Origin: Warburgia ugandensis
Lineage: Eukaryota; Streptophyta; Magnoliopsida; Canellales; Canellaceae
Reading direction: 5' to 3'
Length of the DNA: 64,000 nt
Assembly (NCBI GenBank): GCA_035236585.1
Contig: CP141136.1
Span: 28,426,449 to 28,490,448, forward strand
Below the pieces are notes generated by a model, which did not search any database, was not told the origin of the DNA, and worked only from the letters and a program-made list of their open reading frames with translations. Positions 35,091-46,399 of the stretch are shown here, piece after piece; the first letter of the stretch is position 1, and every line of letters starts with the position of its first letter. The translations under genes were made by a program, and so were the position numbers.

Positions 35091-36359
35091 CGCGCCAGCG
35101 ATGCCTTTTTTAAAATAAACGGAGTCAGACGGGACTCGAGCGGCCCGTTTCCCTTGGGAAATGCCACGCCTCGTTCCGCTAGCTTACCGTTTTGGTGGTT
35201 CTCATCCCATCCACTTCAGTAATGATGATGTTAATTATCCACTTCCAGTAATGATGAAGTTAATTATTATGAAGTGGGGCCCACGATAGGATTCCTTATC
35301 CCTTTGTCTCACCATTGATAAAAAAAAGTTGACTTGGGTTGTGCGTGTGCGTGTGTATGTATATGTATGTATGTATGTATGTATATTGCATTAAAAATTT
35401 CTAATTATCAGCTACTCATCATTGCAATGTGATCATTGAACATGGTTTGAGATCATGATATGCTACTACTTTTAATTCACTTATTGTTAAACGGGGATTC
35501 ACTTAGTGTGATTCGTTGACTCCCCACATTAGATTCTGAGTGGCATTTTCAGATTAAATAGCGACTCACGTTCATGTGATCTTATGACCAATACACTTGC
35601 TAGATTCATGTTAGGCCTTTCTTTTACGAATTGTAAATTTAATCCCCAGCCAAAGAAGAAATATAGTGACTCAAACTTCCAAGCACATTTTAAAAGAGAT
35701 GTTGATTTGCTTGTAACCATCTACGTTGGGCATTTGTTGGCGAATTTTTTGCCTTTTAGTGGCAACATTGCATTCACAAAAATGCATGACATATGATTTT
35801 GGGATTACTAAGCTGTTCTTCATAATTTTGACATTAAAAGAGATCCAACTTATGCGTATTAGATGGACGGTCTAAATCAATGAAAAGGTCTCGTTGTACA
35901 ATAGCAAAGTAGTAGCCCGCAACTTAGTAGAGCACTTTTTGAGTATGTATGCTGCACATTAGGAAAGAGAAAAGTCAGAAAAAACAGAGTACTCTGTAAT
36001 GTCCAGAAAGCTTCCCTTTTGGGTTTAATTAATTATCTAGTTGATTAGATTAAAGTTAGTTTTGCACCACTCCATCAGCAGGTCTATCCACATGGAAAAG
36101 ACGTGCATACATCCAAGGGAATGTCTACTCCTTTGGAAATAGACGGTCATGGGCCCTTTTTTTGTTTTTGTCCTTTTGGAAAGTTTGAATTAGTGGTGGT
36201 AACTGGACCCATCCTTGACCGCCAGCACATGAGGCACGTGCAGGTAGTAAGGAAAATTGTTTTAGTGGCCCATAATGGCTTGTAACACAATTGTCGTGCA
36301 TGATATTTGAATTGGATTCCTTTAAAGGATTAAGGCATGGAAACAGCTTTAATCCATGG
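35091..36359. other. Rab7 upstream flank, no other gene seen
   Basis: No divergent gene is recognised. Contains a (GT)n/(GTAT)n microsatellite at about 35338-35385. Otherwise unremarkable. Confidence 0.5.
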
Positions 36360-36500
36360 AAAGTTATTGTCGTGTGACTTTGAGGTCACGGGTTCAAGGC
36401 ATGGAAACAATCATTTACAAAATGCAAGGTAAGGCGGTGTACTTTCCTGGACCCCTCATAAGCGAGAGCTTTGTGCACCGGGGCTGCTCCCTCCCCCTTT
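36360..36500 (+). mobile_element. Au-SINE, partial
   Basis: Starts within the head (AAAGTTATTGTCGTGTGACT), then B box GGTCACGGGTTCAAGGC, ATGGAAACAATC, AAAATGCAAGGTAAGGC and GTGCACCGGGGCTGC. A stray GGCATGGAAACAG fragment just upstream (36333) suggests a rearranged or second copy. Confidence 0.85.
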
Positions 36501-36875
36501 AGATGTTAGGATCATCAAATCAAGGTTTTAGGTAATGTTAACATGTACAAGTTGGGTCCATGCAATATTGCCACCTGAGTCTTTAAGCAATAGCGCTTCC
36601 TTCTTTCATTCCTACTAATTGATATGAAAGGTTGAGCTAAGGTCACTCTAGTGAATGCTGAACATGGTGGTTAAGGGAGTTCTCTAATAGAGCCTTGCTC
36701 TTTCCCTAGCTTCTGTTGACGTTTGTGAAGTCTAAACGCCTCCTTACATGAGGATTGAAGTAACCACTTTGTGTTCAACCATTCAGCTAGTAAGCCTTAG
36801 CCAATTGGAAATAAGAGGAGTAGTCTAAACTTAGGATGGAATAAGCTATCTTCAACCAGCAAAACATTAACTAGT

Positions 36876-36906
<31 letters not shown>

Positions 36907-37970
36907 GAGCATAAAAGGTTAGCAAATTATCTAATCCTAATAAAAATATTAAGTAAGATAAGGATGATCAAACAAGATCTATACGATCTTGAATTATCAA
37001 GAACAATAAGAATTCTAATGTCGTATTTTATTATGTATTTATGTATGTATGTTGTAGAAAAATCTAGATAGAGAATCCAAACCCTTGATCAAATATGATT
37101 CAAGAAAGAGAACCAAGATCATCCTCCTTAGGGATGATCAAACAACTGAATGCAGATCAAAGAAGAACTAGATGATAGAAGATCTAAGCTCTTGATCTTT
37201 ATCAACAAGTATAAATTGTTGATCAAAGGATTTATGAAAGATCAAGATCAAAGAAAGGAATACACAAAGACTTAGAATTGAAAATACTTAGATTTAAAAG
37301 ATTAGAAGATCATTCTAACCGTTAGATCATTGATCAATGGGATAAACACTATCTAAGGAAGATAGATCATGATAAGATACAAGATACAGATCCTTTATAT
37401 CAAAGGACAAGATTAGACAAAGAATATAGATAGGATAAAAAATATAGGATTGTTCAGATTGTATAAATATTGACAGTATGTGTGGATTTACAGATTTCAT
37501 ACGTTAATCAGGATCATGGAAGATTTGAAGAGATGAATCATTAGTTGAAGTTAGGAGGATTTTATGAATACATCTACATGAGAAATACATGTTGAATACA
37601 TGATCTTATATCTGGAAATGTTGACAAGTATAATGTAAATACTTGTATTAAATCCATTGAAAACCCTTATGATCTAACCAAAACACATATGAAATGGTTA
37701 AGTTAGAATTGAGGAAAACCCTAAGTGAATAGGGAACTAGAAGGTATTCCAGCCCTAGATAAATAGATAAATTGTCTGATAGGTATAAAATCAATACATG
37801 GGAATCATTCATATAGAAAGGTGATCCCTAAACTTACATGAACATGGGCATCATTCATTGTAAATGATGATCCCTAAGTTTGAAGTGAAATCCTATCCTA
37901 GGTATAAGAATACCAAAATATGAGGATGATGACATAAATAGACAAGACGTCTAATAAGTAAAAAGATTAC
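36501..37970. other. AT-rich region with (AAT)n microsatellite, no gene seen
   Basis: A run of about eight AAT/ATA units lies at 36880-36906. From 37000 to 37700 GATCAA/GATCAT-type words (ATCAAGATC, AAGATCTA) recur unusually often. This may be the 5' part of the LTR whose 3' part starts near 37980. Confidence 0.4.
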
Positions 37971-37979
37971 TTTATATAT

Positions 37980-38905
37980 AAGCATGGAGGCTTGTGGTTT
38001 TGTTTTAAACAAGCATATGCCTGGGGATGCTATGCTAGGAGGGTTTGACCACTCGCTCTCTAAAATGTGATATATATGATGATACCGTGCCCAAAGAGAG
38101 GCAAAATGTCAGGGGGTAATTATGGGAAGGCCACCACTATGATGGTTTGTCTCCCCATATAGACATGACATGGATGATTTTCCACACTTGGTATTCGTGG
38201 AGTATGAAAGCAGTTATTCGAGTGCGCTGGTATGGATCAGACTGCAGCATAGTAGTCCTTTGAGTATTTTGAATTATGATGCATGGCATAGTGAGATGCT
38301 GATACTGCCCAAATAAGGGAGTATTTTCCAACAGAGTCTGGATGTTTTATCAACTCAGTGTGTCTGAGTATGGCTATTGATATTTGAGATATTAACTAAT
38401 TTTCACAGTTTTGACTATATATATATATTTATACGACACATACAGTATGTATGTGTAAGGATGTACATATATGACAAAGTAAAGAGATTGATCCATGAGT
38501 ATGAATAATGGGATTATGAAGTATTAAGATTATACTGTTAAATTATTATGCTTTTTGAATCCCTTACCAAGCATAGCTTGTTGAGATATTGTAAATATTT
38601 GAATGTTTACAATATCTTAAATATAGAGAAGGAGAATTAGGAGTTCAAGACTTAAGAAGATTTGGAAGAATAATCAACCAGGGTATTCCCCTTCAAGACA
38701 TGTATTTTTATTTGAGAGCATTGTATTGTATTGAGAGTTTTAAATGTATGGTGAGGTTTGAAATTTGGATTATGTAATTTGGACAATTATTGTACTGATG
38801 CCCGAGCTATACTGTGAACTACTAGATGGATTCTGAAATTTAATAAAAGTATATACCTTCAATAGAATTTTATCTTGTACAAAATTCTACATATGTTATG
38901 TATAA
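37980..38905 (+). mobile_element. 3' part of another Gypsy-type LTR
   Basis: Shares with solo LTRs 2 and 3 the block TGCTATGCTAGGAGGG (38028), the plus-strand order of features, and ACCAAGCATAGCTTGTTGAG (38566) followed by a hairpin (38583-38618). The left end could not be placed. Fossil. Confidence 0.5.
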
Positions 38906-39046
38906 AGTGATGACTTGGGTTTTACAAAACAAGTTCTAAAGAAAAGAATTTTCGCTACTTTGTTTTGCAAAAAATTTTTACTACTAAGGGTGCCCTACCT
39001 TTGAAAAATGTTTACAAAATGTGTTACAAAAACCCAGGTCATCACT
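38906..39046. repeat. Short fold-back (141 bp) with 18-bp inverted ends
   Basis: Left arm AGTGATGACTTGGGTTTT and right arm AAAACCCAGGTCATCACT are inverted repeats with one mismatch. The interior is AT-rich. It could be a MITE-like element or opposed LTR ends. No clear target duplication. Confidence 0.6.
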
Positions 39047-39635
39047 GACTTAGTTTTGATTGATAAGACAAAGGAGGGTATACACACAAAGCTAGATTTA
39101 TGGATGAATTGATAAAACATTTGCATGAGGAGATTCTATGTTGCATGTTATTTACAAATGACGTAGTTTTGATTGATAAGACAGAGAGAATAAATATAAG
39201 GCTAGAGTTGGGAGAGATGTTATAAAGTCTAAGGGATTCAAAATTAGCTGAATTAAGATACATAATGCAATTTTAGTAAGTACATGAGTTAAAGTGAAGT
39301 ACCAGTAAAGATTGATAATCAAGAAGTGCCCCCAAAAGACCACTTTCCATACTTGTGATAGATAATTCATGAGAGTGGAGAGATTGAGAGGGATTTTACC
39401 AGAGAATCCAAGTGGGTTGGAATAAATGGAGATGTGCCTCTAGAGTTTTGATTGGTGGGTGCCACTTAAACTGAAAGGAAAATTCTATGCAATGGCTATA
39501 AGGTCGGCCATGCTCTATGGATTAGAGGGTTGGTCAGTTAAGGAATAAAGTGTATAGAGGATGAGCATAGCAAAAATTCGGATGTAGAGATGGATGAGTG
39601 GCAAGACAAGAGGGATAGATTTAGAAATGAAAACT
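39047..39635 (+). pseudogene. RTE-type LINE fragment (C-terminal part of RT), plus strand
   Basis: Matches the part of RTE reverse transcriptases after the FADD box. It shows DVVLIDKT, then IQVGWNKWR, a piece like GG.PLKLKGKFY and a frame reading RPCSMD...VGQL, with IRNE-like ends. Several stops and frameshifts are present. The first part is repeated in tandem with a 113-bp period (GACTTAGTTTTGATTGATAA at 39047, GACGTAGTTTTGATTGATAA at 39160). It abuts the fold-back on the left and truncates the LTR at 39636 on the right. The LINE at 51107-53790 covers the same region on the opposite strand. Confidence 0.75.
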
Positions 39636-39992
39636 CAAATCTCACCCTTAAACTCATTTAACTAACTAGTTAGTTAAACTAACTAACTAGCCATACTAAT
39701 TTGACCAACTTAACTAACAAGTTAGTTAAAATATGCTTTTATTCAAAAACATATATAATATTTCACCCTTAAACTCATTTAACTATCTGGTTAGTTAAAC
39801 AACTAACTAGCCACATTAATTTAACCAACTTAACTAAAAAGTTAGTTAAAATATGCTTTTATTCAAAAACATATAATTCATTCTATTATATTTTAGGGAC
39901 ATTTTTCTATCAGATGTATACAATTATTAATTTGACCAATTTACCCTCATATATCCATATAAATTTCCTATGTAAGAATTTAGGTCATTACA
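39636..39992 (-). repeat. Truncated 3' LTR with 121-bp tandem duplication
   Basis: Starts TGTAATGACC at 39992 after a purine-rich tract (39993-40015) and is cut off by LINE sequence at about 39636. The unit beginning CACCCTTAAACTCATTTAAC occurs at 39643 and 39764. Each carries palindromic AACTAACTAGTTAGTT-type words. The 5' LTR has one copy (about 50893). Confidence 0.75.
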
Positions 39993-40139
39993 TCTCTTTT
40001 GCCTTAAAAGAATCTAGTTCTCTAAATTCGTACACCTTATCATTGTAACAAGTAGGGTACTTTCCCCTGATTTCATCTTCACATTCCTAGGTAGGTTCCT
40101 CTACACAATGATGATATAATAACACTTTTACTAATGAAT

Positions 40140-40420
40140 TTGCCTTCGTTCTTAGTGTTTATTCCATCCTATCCAAAATATATATTGGTTGTTCAAGGTA
40201 GGTGATGCTATCTCTAATTTGAATTGGTACAAAGACTATAACATGTGATGAATTTGATTCATACTCTTCAAGCATTAACTCATGGAAAATATTATGAATC
40301 ATTAATAGCGTTGGAGGTAAGGTTGTTCTGTATATACATGACATCTTTGATTCTTTCCATGATTTCATATATTTTGATGAATCTTGGACTAATTTTTCCT
40401 CGTTTACCAAACCTCATAAT
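40140..40420 (-). pseudogene. Gypsy integrase C-terminal chromodomain region
   Basis: Frame ends SITYLEQPIYILDRME. Further on are KANSLVKVLLYHHCVEEPT and a KYP-like tail, in the order known for plant chromoviruses just before the purine tract and 3' LTR. Broken. Confidence 0.75.
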
Positions 40421-40689
40421 GCCTTTGGTAGGTTACATATTTATAAATACATGACTACCCATTTAGAATTCCAATTCTCATCAATGATTATCCACATAAC
40501 TCTTCTGTTTACTCTATCCTATTCCAAGTCATTTGTTGATTAACTTGATTATGATTCTCTTCTGCTCAACTATGTCAATTAACTTGATTATACTTCTCTT
40601 CTACTCAACTATTGCTGGTCCAATTAAGTTCCTTTCACCTACTTAATCACAACAAACCGGTGATTTACATTTTCTTCCACATAAAGCTT

Positions 40690-41480
40690 CGTAAGGTACC
40701 CTCTAAATACTAAAGTGGTAACTATAATTATAATCAAATTCTACTAAAAGTAAATGATCATACTAGTTGTCTTTCAAGTCTATGACACAAGGTCTTGATT
40801 AGTATATCCTCCACTATTTGAATGATCCTTTCTAACTGTCCATCAAATTGAGGGTGAATTGTTCTACTAAAGTTCAATTGGGTACACATGGCTTCTTGTA
40901 AATTCCTCTCCAAAATTGAGAAGTGAATCTTGATTCAACACAATTGTCACTAGTATCCCATGTAATTAACTATTTCTTGAGTGTAGAGTCTAGCTAAATG
41001 ATATAAAGAGTTAGCTATTTGAATAACAAAAAAGTGAGATGATTTTGATATGTCAATGATAACCCAAATAGTATCATGGTTGTTTTGGGTTCTTGATAAT
41101 TTAGTGATGAAATCCATATTGATATGTTCCCATTTTCATTCTATAACCAGCCATGGTTGTAGTGTATCCACAATCTTTTGATGTTCTCCCTTAATTTATT
41201 GAAACACTAAACACTTGGATACAAACTTAGTAATTTTACTTTTTATGTTTTCCCACCATTACGCACTTTCAAATCCTAATGTTTGCAGATGTACCTTATT
41301 ATAACTATTTAGTAATGGATTGGTTAGTGACTCATTGGGCAATAATGGATTGTTGGAGAAAGAGAGGCAAGTTTTGTGCACCAGGTCAGGCAAAGGTTTC
41401 ATTCCAGGGAAGACTAAATACCATTGGTATTGTGTTATTTCAACCATGAAGTAGTGTGACACATTTCTAAGACGTGTCAA
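40690..41480 (-). pseudogene. Gypsy integrase core region, broken
   Basis: Motifs WWENIKSKITKFVSKCLVFQ (zinc-binding end), KWEHINMDFITKLSRTQ with the first catalytic Asp, TIWVIIDISKSSHF, then SRTIHPQFDGQLERIIQ near the DGQTER box. Several breaks. Confidence 0.8.
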
Positions 41481-41499
41481 GCCTTTCTGGTGAGTATGG

Positions 41500-42820
41500 T
41501 TATAGATAAGTATTCAATTTTGTATAAGAAGTACCCAATTAGTGGTTCATATGTTATAAATTATAGGACATTATTATAAAAAAAAATTCAAAATTCATGA
41601 TACATGCATTTCTGTGCTAATGATTCAAAAGTTTGATATTTTTCAGGTTCAAAAGCTAATCCAAAGTAAGTATGTGAATTTTCATAATTTTCTACATATT
41701 AATTAGGATTTTTAATCTTTTCTAGGTTTTGAAAGAATGATCCTGTGGCTAAGATCGCTTTAGATGAGAATTAAGGATCCAGATCAATCTAAAGAGCAAG
41801 GAACGATTCTCATCATTCCAAAGCTCAAGTAAGGGTCATCATTATTCCAGAACAAGTAGATTAGCCCAAGGAAACATTTGGAAGAGTTCAAGGTGACTAG
41901 AAATGGGCCCATGTAAAATTCATGCAATTCCACCCCCTTTGCATGAGAATTGGAGCCATGCAAGTCACCTGCTAGAGGGAGATTTTTCACATCACGTCCT
42001 CAAGAAAGAATGAATCGATGAGAGGAGGAAAAGCCATGAAACCATGGGACTAAGCCATTGAAGCCACCAAGCTAGAAGCCATCAAAGAGGAGCCATCTGA
42101 GCCATCTGAGCCAAGCACAATGGGACCACACACATTTTCAAGCTAAAAATGTATTTCCACTTTGAAGAAAACATGATCTAATGTGGATAATTAGTAAGGG
42201 AGCATGCACTTTAGCAATAAGAGGATATGCATGTATAAGTCAACCAATAAGAGAGAACTCCATGATCATCTCTTCATCGCTCCCTCTCTTTTCCAACTTC
42301 TATTTCCCTTTCCAAGTCTCCTCCATGTCCCACATTCTCATCCTAAAGTCTCTCACACAATCTCCCTTCCACATCTCCCTTTTTAGTTTCCACTTTCTTT
42401 CCTCCTAGAGTCCCACTTCTAATTCTCTTCTCATGTAATCAAAGTTTGATTCATATTTTATACTTGTGGATAAATGATGAGGGCAAGTGTAAGAGGCACT
42501 AGTAGGCTTATCAATGGGGTGCTTTTAGGTGGCGTGCTTCTGGGTGCTCACAATATAGTGGTGATTTGCCTAAAATTATTTTTGAGATGTTTTTACATTC
42601 ATTGTTTGATTCATGACTTGGTTTCTAGCATGTATTTGCCTACCTTAAGATTTGATATGTTTGAGACAATTGACATGGATTTGCTTATTTTATGAGCTAG
42701 TATGCTTTGAGATGATCGGCCATGGATTTGTCTATTCTAAGATGTGATTTCAGTGTATCATCACTTAGCTCCGATTTATACATGCTAATGGCTGAGTATC
42801 AGAGTGCATAATGAAATTGG
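41500..42820. other. Inserted LTR-like sequence, family unclear
   Basis: Interrupts the Gypsy pol region. Contains TATTTTTCAGGTTCAAAAGC (41636) and a CT-rich stretch (42265-42430), as in LTRs of coding-poor plant elements. Its left part resembles 60940-60980 (ACCCAAT...AGTG.TCAT...GTATAAATTA). No gene. Confidence 0.35.
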
Positions 42821-42824
42821 ATCT

Positions 42825-44680
42825 TTATAGCTCAAAGCATATAGAAAAGCTACATTAATAAGTGGCATAAAGACCTAGAGTTTGAAGTTGGGAATCATGT
42901 GATTTTATAAAGATGTCTCTAATTAAAGGGGTTATAAGATTTGGAATAGAAGGGAAGTTGAGGAATAAAGAAATTTCTTTGGTTAAAGCCCTTTCATATA
43001 ATCACTAAGTCAAAAAGGTAGCTTAGAACTAGAGTCTATGATGAGATGAGAAGGACACATTTAGAATTGTTTGAAGAATGATGTAGAAAGAACTTTAAGG
43101 ATAAAATTCCTCTAAGGGAGGAAGAGTGTAACAATCCTAATCTTATATTTCACTTCATGTATTTTCATCACATTTTAAATTAAAATGAAATGAGGAAATG
43201 ATTTTTGGAATATTTTCCTTCTGTGATAATGAATTCTCTTAAAACTTCAAATCAGACCTTGAAACTTAAAAAATTTAGAAAAATGCTAGGAAAATGGTAG
43301 AATCCGATTGGGTTTTCCTTAATCCATCTTCGAGTTGCATTTTTCCTAATTTTTCCATATATTATTGATGAAAAATTGAAGTTATTTCTGTATGATATTA
43401 GATGCCCCACCCATTAAAGGGCCGTTTTGGGGTAGGGGAGTCATAGTTACCCTACCCATGAATATCTGTAGCCCTTGTGAGGATGCGGTGGAAGTATCTC
43501 ACAGATATCGGATGAGTACCTGACTTGTTACAAATTGGCAAGTTGATGAACACGGTACAATCCCATTTGTTTTATGCTTTCTGAGCATGAAAGTTGGTTC
43601 AAGATGGACCTCTTTTAGTTGATATGAATACTCATGATAGTATGATGCCCCTGTGAGATAGGGTATCCCTAGTAGATGATGAGACTTTACACTTATTTAA
43701 GTGTTTTGTGAGCGTATGACTCTTTGAGAATGTGATATTCTTCAAAATGGTATTGCAAAGCATGTATTTTCTTTGGTATGGTTGAACTACAAATTTTGTA
43801 CTTATTTTGTACATATTTGAATTTCAATACTAGACTGAATGTTTGGATGGTTTTGCAAATAGCATGAATTTGCATTAGCATGGATGCATTTCAATTTTGT
43901 ACTTATGTTGTACATGGCTAGATTTAACCTTGGTGGGATTCTATTATGATAATGTGTTTCACATGCTTATGACTTTATGAACACAATATCTTCTTTCGAA
44001 CTTGTTTATAAATGGATTTGAATTTCTTTTGGATTTGAATTTATAAAAACTTGTCAAATTAGATGTTAAAACACCTACACATGAACACGTTTTCTGAGAT
44101 ATTGTATTCTTTACAATATGTAAATGTAAAGTAGTTCAAGCTAGAAGAAGGATTCTTGGACGAGGACAACATCATGAGACCTTGTTAACTATGTATTTTC
44201 GAGCAAAACACTTACTTTTGTCTATTGGAAGTGGTAAATGGACTATCTAGATATGACATGATGTAAATATGTTATGAACATACTGGGCTGTAAACTGTGA
44301 CTGATCGGTTTTTGGGAACTAGTAAATTTTGATTTAACTAGAAAAGTTGAATTTTGAAACCTATCAAATATGTTTGAATGCAATGGTGCAGAGATTGAGT
44401 CTCTAAGTGTATTTTAGATTGTATTGTATTGATGAGATGCATCACATCACATGTGTTGAATGTGTTATGTCCAAAAAAGTAGAGGAGACTTTGCCAAATT
44501 TTTTGTAGAAGTGAAAGTTCATTTCATTATTAAATTCATGTTTTGTGAATAAGATTGACACCCAGGTTTTGGAAAAATCTTTTTATAGAAAAATGCTTTG
44601 TTATTTGTTTTCAAAAATAAAATTTCAATTTAGGGATCCCAACTTTCAAAAAAGACTTTAAAAATATGCTTGAAAACTTG
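42825..44680 (+). mobile_element. 3' end of a second Gypsy element: chromodomain tail, purine tract and LTR, plus strand
   Basis: Frame 42835-43120 contains KSYINKWHKDLEFEVGNHVI, the integrase C-terminal motif of Tekay/Del chromoviruses. It is followed by a tail like ELFEE and the purine tract CTAAGGGAGGAAGAG, immediately before an LTR start TGTAACAATCC at 43127. The LTR runs to about 44680, where the host element's pol resumes. Carries the 3' hairpin ATATTGTA/TACAATAT (44099-44119). Truncated and broken; lies inside the minus-strand element. Confidence 0.7.
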
Positions 44681-44689
44681 GATGATCAT

Positions 44690-46300
44690 ACTTCCAACAA
44701 TTCTTTCTTCAAATCTGGATCTTCTAGAACACATATCTTCTTTAAACTTCAAAACACCACCATTCCCAATTTCAAACTCTTGCTTAGATCCCTATTTCAG
44801 CTTTGTTATAATGCTTGGAAAATAAGAATCTTTGGTTTGAGCATCTTTGATCCTTTGAATTAAAACTAGATCAACTCTTAAATTAGTAACTCTTAAATTA
44901 GTAAGAAGTATACGAAGATTTTCTCTTCTAATACTTAGATCCCAACCTTTGACTTTTTCCAATAGTTTCTATTATCTCATTATCAAATGGTCTAAGAGTT
45001 TCATACACTACATTGGCTTTATTTGGGTAATAATGGATGGAGAAGTCATAATTTTTCAAAAAGTTTGCCCATCTTCTCTATCTCATGTTTAATTCTTTTT
45101 ATGAGAATAGATATTTCAAATTCATATGATTAGTATACTCCTTGAACTATTTGTCGTACAAGTAATGTTTCCAAAGCTTCAGTGCAAATATTACTGTGGC
45201 TAACTCTAGATCATGGCTGAGATAATTCTATTCATAATTCTTCAATTGTCTAGATACTTATGGCACTACCTTTACATCCCATACCTTTTCTTGAAGCATC
45301 ACAATAAATGACAAAAATCCCCCATTTTCATTTGGAATAATCAAAATAGATATTGATGTCAATCAAAATTTTAATTCTTGAAAACTCTTTTCATAATCTT
45401 CACTCCACATGAATTTGACCTTCTTTTGGGTTATATTTGCTAAAGGATTTGCAATACCAAAAAATTCTACAACAAATATTTGATGTTATTCCACTAACCC
45501 TAATAGGCTTCATATCACATTCATTAACTTTTTTCCGTTATGTTACTACCTCAACCTTGGTAGAGTCCACTAGTATACCTCTTTTGAAATTACAAGCCCT
45601 AAAGTATGCCTCTCTCTCCAACCTAAACTCACAATCACTCAACTTAACATATAACCTATGCACTCTTAACACTTGCAAGACAATTCTTAACTATTTGTAC
45701 ACAATCCTCTTGATTTTAAGAGTGGACCAAGAGTTCATCAATGAAGATAATGATAAACTTGTATATGAATGGTTTGAATATCCTATTCATTAAATCTATA
45801 AAAGCAGCTGGTGCACTCATTAATCTAAAAGGCATTACTAAAAATTCATAATGGCCATACCTTGTTTGAAATGATATCCTAGCAATATCCCCATCCTTGA
45901 CTCTTAGCTAATTATAGCTGAATGTAAGGTCAACCTTTGAGAATACTCGTGCCCCTTGTAATGATCTAATAGATCATCAATTCTAGATAGTGGTTATTTA
46001 TTCTTTACAAACACTTAATTCCACTCCCTATAGTCAATAAACATTCTCATGGACCCATTGTTCTTCTCCACAAATAGTCATGGTGTACCCCAAGGTGAAA
46101 CAGTAAGTTAGATGAAACATAAGTTTAACAATTCTTCTAATTGTTCCTTGAGTTCTTTTAACTTTGTAGGTGCCACTCTATAAGGACCCCGACTAATTGT
46201 AGCAATTAATTCAATATTGAACATAACTTTTGTTTTAGGTGGTAATCCTAGCAACTCTTCTAGAAAAACATAAGGGAATTCATTGACTGTTAGGATATTG
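44690..46300 (-). pseudogene. Gypsy RT / RNase H region, broken
   Basis: Minus strand includes [28 protein letters not shown] (RT, from about 45855 down) and typical RNase H sequence around 45130-45230 (the ELA.VIFALKLW region). The end EDPDLKKELLEV (about 44730) normally precedes the integrase zinc finger; the inserted element begins there. Confidence 0.75.
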
Positions 46301-46399
46301 TCTATTCTTGATTTATCCTTTGATGTGTTGCATACTTGTCCTCATTCTTGTCCTAATTCTTTCTCTAAGCTGCATACTTAATGTGTAAATCTAGGATCT

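Noticed and set aside
34880-35167. 95-codon minus-strand ORF over the Rab7 leader
   Set aside because: Starts upstream of the TATA-like site and reads the leader and exon 1 in the wrong frame; the true frame gives the Rab7 N-terminus.
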